Part shown: positions 1 through 11,764 of the stretch, one piece after another
Numbering within the stretch: position 1 is the first letter of the stretch
Layout: each line of letters opens with the position of its first letter
Source of the DNA: Zygnema cylindricum
Taxonomy: Eukaryota > Streptophyta > Zygnematophyceae > Zygnematales > Zygnemataceae
Reading direction: 5' to 3'
Length of the DNA: 64,000 bases
Assembly: GCA_037447655.1 (NCBI GenBank)
Contig: JBBHKE010002217.1
Location: forward strand, 26,950 to 90,949
Translations under genes and position numbers: made by a program
Notes under the pieces: model-generated
What the model saw: only the letters and a program-made list of their open reading frames with translations
Databases searched by the model: none
What the model was told of the DNA's origin: nothing

Positions 1-480
1 TGTTTCTTGGGTTTTGCATTGAATCAGTTTTAAATCGGTTGTTTCGGTGTGACTTTGCCACACTTTTGAGAAAGGAGAAAATCACACATTGAAAAGGAAA
101 GAGGTGTATGGTGTAGATTAACCACTTTTTTTTACATGTGTTTTCGATTCCCTAAAAGAATATTCCTTTTCCATACTATTCTTGGTCAGTAGTTAAGCTC
201 AATTTTTCAATTATTTCTCAAAGTCCTGGTAGTCTTTGTCTATCTCAGTTCGCAGGTAAAGCTTAATAAAGCTTACATAACAAATAGTCTTACTGTGGTT
301 TTGGTTTTTTTTTCACCAATTAGATGTGGTATGTGGAGAAAGGAAAAGTTACACACTAAAAGAGGAAAGAGTTTTCACACCGTTTCAGTGTGGCTTTGTT
401 GGCTAAATTTTGACTAAGTTACGTTTTGGGTTCTTTGTTTTATGTTTGAGATAAGGGAACTCACCAAATTAGGTGTGGTA
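1..480. repeat. AT-rich sequence with an imperfect direct repeat
   Basis: No gene is visible. A purine-rich segment at about 48-115 (a GAGAAAGGA motif, then ACACA, then GGAAAGAGG) recurs imperfectly at about 325-385, roughly 270 bp apart. This suggests two diverged units of a larger repeat. The family is not recognised. Confidence 0.4.
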
Positions 481-2640
481 AAAAACCCTTTAGTATTGCA
501 ACTTTTTAGTAATGGTTAGTATTGCACGAACTAAAAATGTGCTAATACTAATTATACAGACAAATAACTGTACTTATACTCATTATAGAGATTAATTATT
601 GTAGTAATATTGATTATACATACTAAAAACTGTACTAACACTACTTATACATACTAAAAACTGTACTAATAGTACTACTAATTTCACATACCAAAAATTG
701 AATTAATACTAATCATACAGACTAATAACTGTACAAATACTGATTATATAATATTTGTCCTAATACTAATTATACAATACTAATAAGTGCACTGACACAC
801 ATTATGTAGACTAATATCTGTACTCATACTAATTATACAGACTTATAGGTGTTAAAACCCAAATTATACAAACAAAAATTGTGCTAAGACTAATTATACA
901 AAGTAATAACCGTGATAATAGTAATTAGACACTATTAATAACTGTACCAGCACTAATTATAGAGACTAATAATTGTATCATTACTAAATATACATGCTTT
1001 TAATTGTTTTAATACTAATTATACAAACTAATAACTGGACCAATATCGATTATACAAAGTACTAACTATAAAACACTAATTAGACATACTAAAAACTGTA
1101 CTAATAATTATTAAACAAATTCATAACTGTACTAATACTAATTTTACAGAATAATAGTTGTACCAACTGCACTCACATATAAATAACTTTACTAATACTG
1201 ATTATACGTACTAATAGCTGGACTGATACATATAATACACAAATAATTAGTATGAATATGTAGTATAAGTACACTTATCAATCTGTATGATTACTAATTT
1301 GAACAATTGTTAGTTTGTATAATTAGTATTTATACAGTGCTTAACCTGCATATCTCGTATTAGTAAAGCATTTAATCTATATATTTTGTATTACTGTCTT
1401 TTGTAGTCTACATAATTAGGATTATTATTAGGATTAGTACATTTATTAGTAATGTAGAATTAGTATTAGGACAGTTATGAGTAATTCATAATTAGTAATA
1501 GTACAGTTATTAGTAAGTATAATCAGTATTTGAACGGTTATAAGTATTTAGAATAAGTATTAGTACATCTATTAGTTTGAATACTCAAGATGAGTCCAGT
1601 TATGAGTTTGTATAATCGGTATTGGTACACTTATTAGTTGGTGTAATTAGGATTCATAGATTTAATCGTCTGTATAGTTATTGTTAGTACAATTATAAGT
1701 AATGTTTAATTAGGATAAGGAAAGTCAATGTATCCTTTCTATGAGTACTTATAGTAATTAAATAATAACTGTACTACCACTAATTATACAGACTAAAAAT
1801 TGTAAAAATACTTATTATACAAAATGTACTTATACTAATAACATGAACTAATAATGTGCTACTACTAATTAAACAGACAAAAAACTGTACTGATATTAGT
1901 TGTACAGACTAATAACTATGCTAGCACTAATTATACATACTAAAATTGTATAGATACGAATTGTACAGACAAATACTAATAGAATTACTAATTATGTAGA
2001 CTAGTAACTGTCTTAGTACTGATGATACTGATAAATAGTAGGACTAAAACTAGATATACATCACTCATAACTGCTAATAATATTTTACTAACCATTGTAC
2101 CAACACTAATTCTACATTTCTAATAACTGTACTAACACTAATTACACAACACTAATTACACAGAGTAATAAGTGTATTAGCACTAGTTAGAATAATGAGT
2201 GTATTAGCACTAATTATACTTCGAATTTGAAAGACTAGTAACCGTATTTATACTAATAATTTGTACTTACACTAATTATTTATACAAATAAGCATACCAA
2301 TACTAGTTATATATAGTAGTTACTGTGCTGATACTAATTATACAGACTAATAACTGTAGAAATACTGATTACACTAACTCATTACTGTACTAATACTAAT
2401 TATACAAACTAAAAACTGTCCTAATACTAATTATACAATGCTAGTAACTGCACTAACACTAATTATATGGAATTATAACTGCACTAACACTAATTATACT
2501 CACTAATAACTAATTATACAAACAAATAACTAAATATACAGACTAATAACTGTACTAAAACTAATTATTTATTCGAATAACTGTAATACCATTAATTATA
2601 AAAACTAGAAATTGTGCTAATACTAATTATATATACTAAC
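481..2640. repeat. Degenerate 31-bp tandem array with inverted middle block
   Basis: The sequence is a long, diverged minisatellite. The clearest stretch (about 2330-2470) shows a 31-bp period combining ACTAATTATACA with CTAATAACTGTACT. About 481-1250 and 1740-2640 carry the motif on the plus strand. About 1251-1730 carries its reverse complement (for example GTACAGTTATTAGT). There is no coding potential. Copy number is roughly 60-70 if the period holds throughout, with many units badly eroded. Confidence 0.8.
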
Positions 2641-2999
2641 AAGCTTAAGTTTGTTTTTTCGGGCGCCCATTGTTTTTTTTTTTGGGGCATGTTTTAAGTT
2701 CCTTCGTGGTTAATTTTGGTGTGTACAAATGCTTGCGTGGCATTACATTTTGGTTTGGAAGGCTTCGTACATATCATGTCCGCAAACCGTTTGCTTTTCA
2801 TACTGACAAGTGGCTCGTATCATGACACGCTAGTTGAGGTAGGCTAGCGTCACGTGCCGTTCACGGCGGACAAAAAAAAATATCGTTTTGATACCATACT
2901 GTTTTCCCCTTTTTCAAGTGTGAACCACGCAAATGATGTCAATCGTAAAAATGGAAATAATTTGTAGCGAAAACGGTAGGCAAGTTTTAAACCGAAAGA
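2641..2999. other. Unassigned spacer
   Basis: No open frame, RNA gene or element end was recognised. It holds T- and A-runs and one GC-richer patch near 2820-2870. It flanks the left LTR of element N1. Confidence 0.4.
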
Positions 3000-3186
3000 T
3001 AATAAATTAACTGCAATAACAAGGATAAAGATTTAAAATAAAAGGACAAAAAAGTGAACAAAGTACATAAAAGGAAAAAGACAGTAAAGACGAAAAAGAC
3101 TGTCGTAAACTTAAGTTCAATATTTGAAAAAGTTGTTATACAATAGTGAGTCGTTTGAGTTTTTATATATGAACTCATGTGTGTAA

Positions 3187-6100
3187 GGGTGTGTCCCGAT
3201 GTGTTCAAGTAAGGGTTTTTTTCCGTCGTTTAGGGTGTGTGCCCATGTAACTGAAACTATGAAATATTACTTTGGATTTTAGCGTAGATTTTACGGTGAA
3301 TTTTTCAAAGTGTTCCTATGTCAATCATTACTTGCACCTTCATGACTTCAAATATGTGACAGTTGTAGACGTCTACAAAATGTGTGACAGTCTACGAAAC
3401 GAAATGTAGACGACTATGAAACTTCCTAAAATTAGTGACGTCTACAAAAACGGCGACGGTTGTAGACATCGAGGTTTTTGTGACGTTGTAGATGTTTAGG
3501 GTTTTGTGACATAGCGAAGTCATGCTTCTATGTGACGTCATCAGTACGAAGATTTTTTGCCATGGCTTCCCAATTTCGTTTTCTTATATTTTATCATTCG
3601 ATATGCCATCAAACCAAAACAAAATAAAAACATCTTTCATTTGATACTATTATTGCTGCATCTCGTGTAAATAAGAGAGAAAGAGGAGCGGTTGAGTGAG
3701 AAAGAGGGGAAGAGACGAGGATGACGTAAAATTTTGCAAAGGACCCATGAATGAAAGTGGAGGTCCGAGACACCAACGATTTGTTTCCCGTACATGTTCA
3801 TCATTTTTGTACGTACATGCGCGTGATAAGCAGGGAAAAAAATAGCGTGTACTCTTAGTCGTTCAATTTTATTGAAAACGTTTGACACGTGTAATCTTTG
3901 TTTTCCATTCGTCAATAGGGTTTTATTTTGATAAAAATCAGGTCGCGATTTGTTTCCAGTGCAAGCATGCAGATTAGCTAGAAGTGGGTCGCGATGATAA
4001 TAGCGCCAAATTTTTGTACCTTCGAAGTGTTGATATTTGTATAATTTATAGGTTTGTTTTAGGATAGAAAAAGCAGAGGCTGTTGCCTCTAAACTCCCTT
4101 CTCCATGTCCCCACAATTGTTATAGTCACTGAAGGCGGGATAGGGAGTTAGAACCATGGCTGCCTAGGCCTTCAAGAGAGACGAAGTAGAAATTGATAGA
4201 TTTACCAAAATGGGATTTAACAGACCTTGTATTTGATCGTGGTACCTACCGTCGGTCAAATCACCGGTAGCAGTTAGCTTTGTCCGTTTATTCTAGGACC
4301 AATGCTAGGGAATATAGGGTTTGATAGATATTTAAACAATTACAAGCATGACATTTCGTTTAACTAATAAAAGGAACGGGAACATAAAACTAGTTGTGTA
4401 CTATAGTACCGCATGAAATAAATGATGCCAAAATTTATTCCGATGGTTCGGAATTAAAGCCGATTTCAATCGAGGGCCGTGGTGCGAGCCGGGATTTCCG
4501 ATTGGTCGCCTTGGCGTTTTCGGGCGCCGCCACTCCGCATGACACGTGGCAAGATCCTGGAGGATTGCGAGATCTTCGGAACGCGAGATGACAAGTCTAA
4601 ATGTGACAAATGTCACATTATGGCGATGTCGTACATGGACCATACAGAAAGTACTCCGACACCTGTACTTTCTTGTACGGTACAGTCGTATGTTTGGTCG
4701 TACCTCAGTTGGATTCGTGCTGACGTAGAATTTCAACGGTCAACACGAAACGACTAACATTGAAATTCAACGGTCAACAAAAAGCAAATCAGTGCGTCAA
4801 AATGGCACGTGGCATCATCTTATAGGATGCCGGAGAAAAAAAGGACAGTACGGCGATGACTTTTTCACCACGTGGCAGACCGAGAGTGGTGCCGCATAAT
4901 TTCGTACATAAAGTACAGCGGCTACCGTACTTTGGTTGTACATTATGTAGTGTATGATAATATGATTGGTCTAGAGGGGCTATGAGAGGTTTTAGGACTT
5001 AGAATTTATTTTGATAGGTAGCCACCTCTCTCTGAGAGCACCCTTCTATAAAAGGCTCACTTTAACTCAATTGACCATTTTCGGTGATTCTTTTTGTTGC
5101 GGACTTAGGGGAGTCCAAGCTACACAAGGGTGTAGTGGGTCAGAGTTTTTTCTTATCACGGTTGCTGAATTTCTAAGGGAAATTCAAAGTGGGGAATATT
5201 GTCCAAATCACATGTTCAAGCTTTGCATTTTGTGGTAGAACTGAGAACACAAAAGGTCTTGTTTTCACAAGGGTGAATCTGTATTGGGGTTTTGACTGTT
5301 AAGGTGTCAATCATTTGGGTTTGTATCAACTTCGAGTCGGCACTAGCTTGATAAGCTTCTTTGGATATGTTATTTTTGTGGGGGAATGGAGCCCATAGAA
5401 TTTCATGAAGTTTCAAGATGAAGCAAAATGTTCTTGTGATTTTACCCATTTTTCATATGGCGTAATATTTTCTCGTTGCAGGTCCCATTTTCTTTGAGAA
5501 CAACAAGAAAAACCATCACTTGAACACATTGGCACACACCTTTACATTGAAAATGGGATTTGCAACGAGAAAATATTACGCCGTAAGAAAAATGGGCAGA
5601 AACACACGTATATTTTGCGTTATCTTGGAACTTGGAAAGTACGGCAATTTGTCCTTTTTATCATCGCGACGCACTAACAGCTCATCTTCACACTTGCATT
5701 GGAATCAAACCGCGACCTCATTTTAATAAAAATAAAACCATATTGAAGAATAGAAAACTGGGATTGCACGCGTCACACGTTTTCAAAAAAATTGGACGAT
5801 GCGGGGTACACTCTATTTTAGTCCCTGCTTTTCATGCGCATGTACGTACGAAAATGACGAGCATGTACGGAAAAAAGTTGTTGGGGTCTCGAGCCTCCAC
5901 TTTCATTCATGGGTCTTTTTCAAAATTTTACGTCGTCCTCGTCTCTCCCCCTCTTTCTCAATCGATCGCTCCTCTTTCTCTCTTGTTTACACGAGATGCA
6001 ACAATAATAAAATCGGATGGAGAATTTTTACTCTTTTTTTCTTTTAATATTTTTGGTCTGAGTTTGATGGCATATTGAATGATAAAAGTTGAGAAAACGA

Positions 6101-6472
6101 TATTGGAAAGCCATGGCGGAAAATCTACGTACTGATGACGTCACATGGTAGCGTGACTTCCCTATGTCACAAAACCCTAAACACCCATAACATCGCAAAA
6201 ACCTCGATGTCTACAACCAAAACCTTGACGTCTACAATTGTCGCCGTTATTGCAGACGTCACCAATTTTAGGAAGGTTCGTAGTTTCGTAGTTGTCTACA
6301 TTTTGTTTTGTAGACTATCGCACATTTTGTAGATGTCTACATCTGTCACATAATTAAAGTAATGAAGGCGCAAGTAATGATCGACATAGGCACAATTTGA
6401 AAAGTACACCGTAGAATCTGCGCTAAAATCCAAAGTAATGTTTCAAAGTTTTGGTTAAATGGGGACACGCCC
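3187..6472. mobile_element. Fold-back (long-palindrome) Harbinger-like element
   Basis: Flanked by a 3-bp TAA duplication (3184-3186 and 6473-6475). The other LTR of N1 (around 14700) supplies the unoccupied site. The outer ends read GGGTGTGTCCC and GGGGACACGCCC, shared with the shorter MITEs in this window. The body is a giant inverted repeat: the left arm (3233-4027 plus 5411 to about 5497) pairs with the right arm (about 5545-6472), with a tip loop near 5500-5545. A solo copia LTR (4028-5405) sits inside the left arm. Without it the element is about 1.9 kb. It encodes no transposase. TAA/TTA targets are typical of PIF/Harbinger, which is the basis for the superfamily call. Confidence 0.8.
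4028..5405 (+). mobile_element. Solo copia LTR K1 inside the fold-back arm
   Basis: Starts TGTTGATATTTG and ends ATAGAATTTCA, with a near-perfect 5-bp duplication (CGAAG at 4023-4027, TGAAG at 5406-5410). It is homologous to the LTRs of element A and to K2-K5 (shared segments around 4090-4280 and 5230-5405). An ATG 20 nt before its 3' end encodes M-E-P-I-E-F, comparable with the LTR-encoded start of A's Gag. No internal sequence remains, so it is a recombination product (solo LTR). Confidence 0.85.
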
Positions 6473-6782
6473 TAAGACGCATTATAAAATAATGGAGGTA
6501 TGACTAATAAACTAGGTACTATCTAACAAGTAAAGGTACGACTAACCCAAGTATATCTAGAAGTGGAGGTAGAACTGGTTAGAAAGATTCCAAGAGTTAG
6601 TGGGAATATTTCTTTGCTAAAGAATAATATGTATAAGGAAGGTACAACAAGTACATGAACACTAATGTAAATATGATAATTACGAATTAGTGTTCTAAGA
6701 CTTAATAATTATCAAAGTAAAACTATCTAAACATTGTGGTTCAAAAATTAGAGTGGAATGTCGAAGTCGTCGAATTCCAATA

Positions 6783-8992
6783 CCCCCACTCGGTTGAAGC
6801 ACGGAGTTGTGTCTAGCCACGGAGGCCAGAGGAAAAAAAATGTCTGTCAAAGGAGGGGCGAGGAAGAGGTTTGGTAAGGAACTCGGCAAGTTGGTTGGAA
6901 GTAGAACAACGCGAAAAGGATACTGTGCCATCCACAATTTTCTCACGAGTAAAGTGATATTGCATATCAATGTGTTTTGTTCATTTATGGTGAATGGGAT
7001 TTTTCATGAGGACGAGAGCCCCTTGAGAATCACAAAATATAGGAGTGGGAGAAGTTTGATGAAAGGAAAGGTCCGTGAGAAGGCCACAAAGCCAAACAAC
7101 GATTTTAGTGGCACAGGTACAGGCCATGTATTTAGCTTCGGTGGATGAGAGAGCAACTGTTGGTTGTTTCCGGGAAGACCATGAGACAAGACCACCACCA
7201 AGAGAGAAACAAACCCTAGAAATAGAATGGCGTTAATCGGTTTGATTCCCCCAGTCCGGATCACATAATCCAACAAGAGAGGTATCAGGAAGGAAAAAAT
7301 AAGGAGAGGAAGAAGTAGACAAAAGAGGGAAAGAGAAGGCGAGGGGAAGATGTTTAGTGCCTTAGAGGTATCTAAGAACACGTTTTGTGGCATCTAGATG
7401 AGTGGAAGTCGCACAATGAGAAAATTGCGATAAGATGCAAACAACAATGCAAATGTTCGATCGCGACCCCAACATGGCATACATATATTTTCATACGATA
7501 GAATGGTAGAGAGACCTTACTTCTCCTTGGGTATTCCCACCGGAGGCTTCTTTCTTTAGTGTGGTATTTGGATCAAGAGGTGTAGAGACATGATTACAAT
7601 TAGACATGCCAAAGGTATCTAAATGATCGACAATATAATGATCTTGACTCATGTGTAATAATCGTTTTGACCTATTCCTAGTAATGCTAAAACCTAAACA
7701 ATAAACAAGATCACCTAAATCAGTCAACGACATATGGGACGCTAGCATGATCTTGACTTTGTTAATCTTTGTTTTACTGGTACCAACAAGGATTAAATTA
7801 TCAACGTAAAAAACAATGATTATTAAACAATCACCTTTGCCTTTAATGTAAATACCAGGATCTGCGCTAATTTCTTTGAATCCATCTTTTAATATAGCAG
7901 AGAAAAGCGTTTTGTGTCACACACGTGGCGCCTGCTTAAGACCATAAATTGATTTATTTAAATGACGAACCAAAGATTCTTGTCCGGCTATGCCATATCC
8001 TGGAGCTTGCTCCATGTCAATATCCTCCTTATGGTTTTCGTGCAAAAAGACAATTTTTACGTCAAGTTGCTGAAGCTCCCAATCGTGGATCGCAGCTAGA
8101 GACAAAATTATACGGATAGATTCAAATTTCGCAACTAGCGCAAAAGTCTCATTCTAATCAATGCCTTCCATCTGCAAATATCCTCTCGCCACAAGGCGCG
8201 CCATGTAGCATTCAATAGAGCCATATGCAAGTTTTTTAACTTTAAACACCCATTTTGAACAAATGGCTCGTCGATTTGGTGGCAGCTCGCAAAGCGTCCA
8301 AGTGTGATTTGTCACTAGAGCTTGATATTCCTCATTGACCACCAACAACCACTTGTTTGCTTTTGGTCGCTTTAGAGCAGATTTAAATGTGAGTGGTGAA
8401 TCTTTAACATCAACAAGATAGGCGTGAGCGAGTTTGTTGATCATCTTCCAAGTAGGACATACAAGTAGAGTACTACGCCGTACATTTTGTCGAGTAGACG
8501 AATCGGTCAAAAAAAATATTGAGAGGATTGCGTTAGTGGGTTCGTAGGATTTGTTTAACCAAAGGTTGATGTAGGCCGTAAGTCACCAGCCGATATTAAT
8601 GACGACAACAACATTTAATGTGGCGCGTAAAGATATTCGTCTTGAGGCATACTTCCCACATGTTTTGTCGGCGCGACAAGAGTGATTAAGTCAAGATTTG
8701 TCGTGGCGGACTGTAGATCGTGGGGAGCAGCTTTTGTGTTGCTGGTCGTAATGATATGCGTCTGTGAAATGGGCGCGGATGTCGTGGGAAGATTCGCTGT
8801 TATAGAATCTTCTAATCCGGCAAAATTTGTATGAACAAAGTTTTCTGATTTTGTCAAGGTAGCCGTTGGATTGTTTGGAGAAAAAAAATGATTAAGAGGA
8901 TCACCTGATGAATCCTTTGAAAAGTCAACAGTTAGAGGTGTGACAGGGAAATTTGGTACGAAGTAGCGAATAAGGGGGTCCTCATTAAAAAT
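6783..8992 (-). pseudogene. N1 pol, 3' part (RT and RNase H), broken
   Basis: Minus-strand remnants of copia reverse transcriptase and RNase H with frameshifts and stops. Near 8154-8510 lies the RT start region (NHTWTLCELPPNRRAI). Near 7917-8105 lie an AAIHDWELQQLDVK-like segment and IYGLKQAPRV. The RT active-site box near 7800 reads FYVDN instead of YVDD. The connection domain is at 7491-7748. RNase H, spread over frames at about 6850-7300, shows a SWSSRKQPTV-like segment and an HHK...TKHID region. The linker (8615-8992) holds NEDPLIRYFVPNFP, matching N2 at about 40500. The gene is interrupted on its 5' side by C1, so no product is expected. Confidence 0.75.
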
Positions 8993-9003
8993 TGTTAGCG
9001 GAC

Positions 9004-11585
9004 CATATCGGACAATGCAAACAAATCGCAACCAGCGCAATCATCGCAATGCGCGGGAATCGATAATCCCAACTTTAGAATTTCCAGTTGGAAGAAGATC
9101 CAACAGCCGCCTGCAAGCAATCTCTCACTTTGCCTACTCGGCAGCCTCAGGGGAGCCTCTGCCCATCTAGGAGGCCTTCTCATCACCGAGGCGGAATCAC
9201 TAGATAGAGGCTGCAAATGACGAAATGAACTCAATCATGGAGGCTCAAACATGGGAGCTTGTGGACCTTCCTCCGGACTGAAAAGAGATCGACACCAAAT
9301 GGGTATTCAAGGTGAAGTTACATCCCGATCACACCATTGAACGATATAAAGCTGAAATAATGCAAAAGGATATAATAAAAATGAATGAATTGATTTTGCA
9401 GAAACATTATCTCTGGTTGTAAGATTTCCACAGTTAGGATTTTGGGGATTTTGCTATCCTTAGCTGCTACACAGGATATGGAAATACATCAAATGGATGT
9501 AAAGACAACCTTTCTCCATGGAGAACTAGAAGAGACCATTTACATGCAGCAGCCAGAAATGTATGCAGAGCTTGGAAAAAAACACTTAGTATGCAATTTG
9601 TTAAAATCCGTGTACGACCTAAAATATGTTGTTCTGAGACAACAGCCGGAACCGAGGACGATGAGGATGCCGGTGTAGTCATCTCGGAACCAAACCAAGC
9701 AAGAAACTTTCACAAAAACCGGTCTAAAAAACAACAACTTCAATAGTTGATAAAAACCAAACCACAGTCACAATAGCTCTGCAAATCTACCACAATGTAG
9801 ATAGTATCAAGATGAACACACACAAAAAATTAAAATTAATTCTTTCAACAGATATGTGAGATATTCACAGATGAAAATGCAAAAAACAGGCTGTACAATT
9901 TTTGACTACAAATTGTTCATACCTTCAAAGTTATGTAAGTCCTAAAAATATACACTGAAGTCTATGCTGCTGAACAAACGGAGGCATACCAGCCGTACAA
10001 TAAATACCTACGGCTTGAACCGAACAAGGTACGTCATACAAAAAGATTCCTTTACTAATCAACTAACCACAAAAAGACAAAAATCTACTTAACTAGATAT
10101 TTACACAGGAGTAGGAATCTATATGCCACGTCATATGTCGTGTATGTGGTTCACACGGACCAGCATTTGTCGGCCGTCTCCCTCCGCCGCGTACATATCA
10201 CATTCGGCACCGTAGACAAATCTCCATATGCCATTTTGTCCTCAAGTGTATCTATGCACAAACAATCAAATATTTTGGAGTGTCTTCTTTCTTGTAGTGA
10301 CTTGTGTCTTGGGATTGTATACAAAGGTGTACTCCCTTTCAATCTAGTGGAACATCAATTCTGGTGTGTAATGAAACAAATTATCAACCAAACATATGCT
10401 AAGTCGTGAAACTCTCTCTCCCTCACACTCGAGGAATAGAGAGGACTAAAGCTTTCCAAAAAAACAAAACAAGGCCCCTAAGCAATGGAACCTGAAGCTT
10501 GATGAAACTTTAACTAGCCTAGGATTTCAAAGGATAATTTTTGATCAATCTGTCTACGTTCTAAAAGGTGAGGATGGGATAGTGTATATAGCGGTGTATG
10601 TAGATAATATAGTGTTAATTAGCAAATCAATGGTTGGAATTAACAAAATCAAAATTGCCTTAAATTCACGGTTCCAAATGAAAGACCTTGGTGAGGCAAA
10701 ATATATTTTGGGTATCCAGGTAGAGAGGAATAGAAACAAGAGATTAATAAAATTGACTTAAAAGGAGGCTATTGGAAACATGTTAGATGAGTATGGAATG
10801 CGAGGGGGCAAAAGGTTGTTTAACTCCAATGGAGTTTCGGCTGAAGTTAGAGGGAGAAGAGACAAAACCAAGTATCATTATTAGTGAGTATTCAGGGTCA
10901 AGAGAGAATGATCCTATAACACTAATACCTTACAGACACATAATAGGAAGCTTGATGTATTTCATGAACAGTACCCGTCCGGATATTGCTGCAGCAGTTG
11001 GGATACTGAGCAGAAGTCTAGAGAATCCGAGAAAGTCTGACCTTGATGCAGCAAGGAGAGTCATAAAAAATCTGGCATGAATCAAAGGCCTCAATTTCAC
11101 ACTAGGAGGAGGAGAAGTGAAGTTGCAAACGTGGAGTGATGCAAGCTATGGCGACATGCCAAGCCAAAAATCCACCACGCGATTCAATCTACAAATTGAG
11201 AACGGGAGTTGCTGTTGGAGCAACAAACTTCAAAAGGTCACGACGCAATCAGCGATGGAGTCAGAATATACGGCAGCAAGTTTGGCCCCCAAGACTCTTA
11301 TGGGTAAAATCCATACCGCAAGAATTGGGATACATGCAGGTTGGGCCACAGGTGATCTGGTGTGATAACCAGGCTGCCATTACCATTGCCTCTAACCCGA
11401 GTCATCATTTCAAGAGTAAGCACATGGATGAGAGATGACACTTGGTAAGAGAAATTTTTTTTCTCTAGGGTGATTAAATTATGCTTTCTACCAGATGCAA
11501 AAATGATTGATGATATGCTTACTAAAGCCCTTCCTGCTCCTAAGCTCAAGTATTGTAGGGACGCTACTGGATTGAGTGAATAATT
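9004..11585 (+). pseudogene. C1 pol remnant (RT, RNase H)
   Basis: Plus-strand copia pol with stops and frameshifts. RT begins near 9230 (QTWELVDLPPD-like). 9442-9620 encodes LLSLAATQDMEIHQMDVK and LHGELEETIYMQQPE. The frame is cut by a solo LTR after the YDLK codons and resumes at about 10472 (PKQWNLKLDETL-like). The active-site box near 10590 is YVDN. 10787-11080 holds the connection (RPDIAAAVGILSRSL). RNase H at 11117-11580 shows TWSDASYGDMP, ESEYTAAS and WCDNQAAITIA, ending MLTKALPAPKLKYC. The catalytic box is altered and the frame is broken, so it is dead. Confidence 0.8.
9627..10466 (-). mobile_element. Solo LTR in C1 reverse transcriptase
   Basis: An 840-bp segment interrupts the RT codons between YDLK and the APRQW position. 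On the plus strand it starts TGTTGTTCTGAG and ends in AACA. Read on the minus strand it starts TGTTTTTTTGGAAAGC and ends CAGAACAACA, resembling the C and D family LTR ends. Flanking 5-mers are AAATA (9622-9626) and AAACA (10467-10471), a target duplication with one mismatch. It is therefore read as an antisense solo LTR of a C/D-related copia. Confidence 0.65.
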
Positions 11586-11764
11586 GAGCTACTACACTGG
11601 GATAGTGCCATGCTGCGCTAGTGCAAAATCAAGACGTAGTGGGACTTGGTGACTAGGTGATTTGCTACGTTACTATGCTGCCATGCTGCGCTTTTGTGAC
11701 ATTGCAACTGCGCGGCTTTGACATCATAGCTGCCTTGATACACTGAGTCTAAAGCTTTAAGAGA

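Larger units (their letters stand above)
3000..6782 (-). repeat. 3' LTR of N1 (split by fold-back element)
   Basis: 3000-3186 matches 14518-14703, and 6476-6782 matches 14706-14997. The junction in the intact 5' copy is the empty site of the fold-back insertion (3187-6472). The inner edge abuts a C-run on the plus strand (polypurine tract GAGTGGGGG on the coding strand), so the LTR starts with TATTGG. The outer edge reads TAATAAAT on the plus strand, so the LTR ends in TTATTA. The termini are therefore TA...TA, not TG...CA. Confidence 0.8.

Noticed and set aside
481-2640. CRISPR-like array
   Set aside because: Short direct repeats without unique spacers, highly diverged, in a eukaryotic context.
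3480-3510. TTTAGGG / CCCTAAA telomere-like motifs (also near 6175)
   Set aside because: Single copies inside the fold-back arms, not tandem arrays.
3637-4116. 159-codon minus-strand frame and its 148-codon counterpart at 5632-6078
   Set aside because: They resemble each other only because they lie in opposite arms of the palindrome. No domain is recognised, and the first runs across the edge of a solo LTR.
4394-4757. Overlapping small frames in both strands
   Set aside because: They lie wholly inside solo LTR K1, and the same region in other LTRs is not open in a consistent frame.
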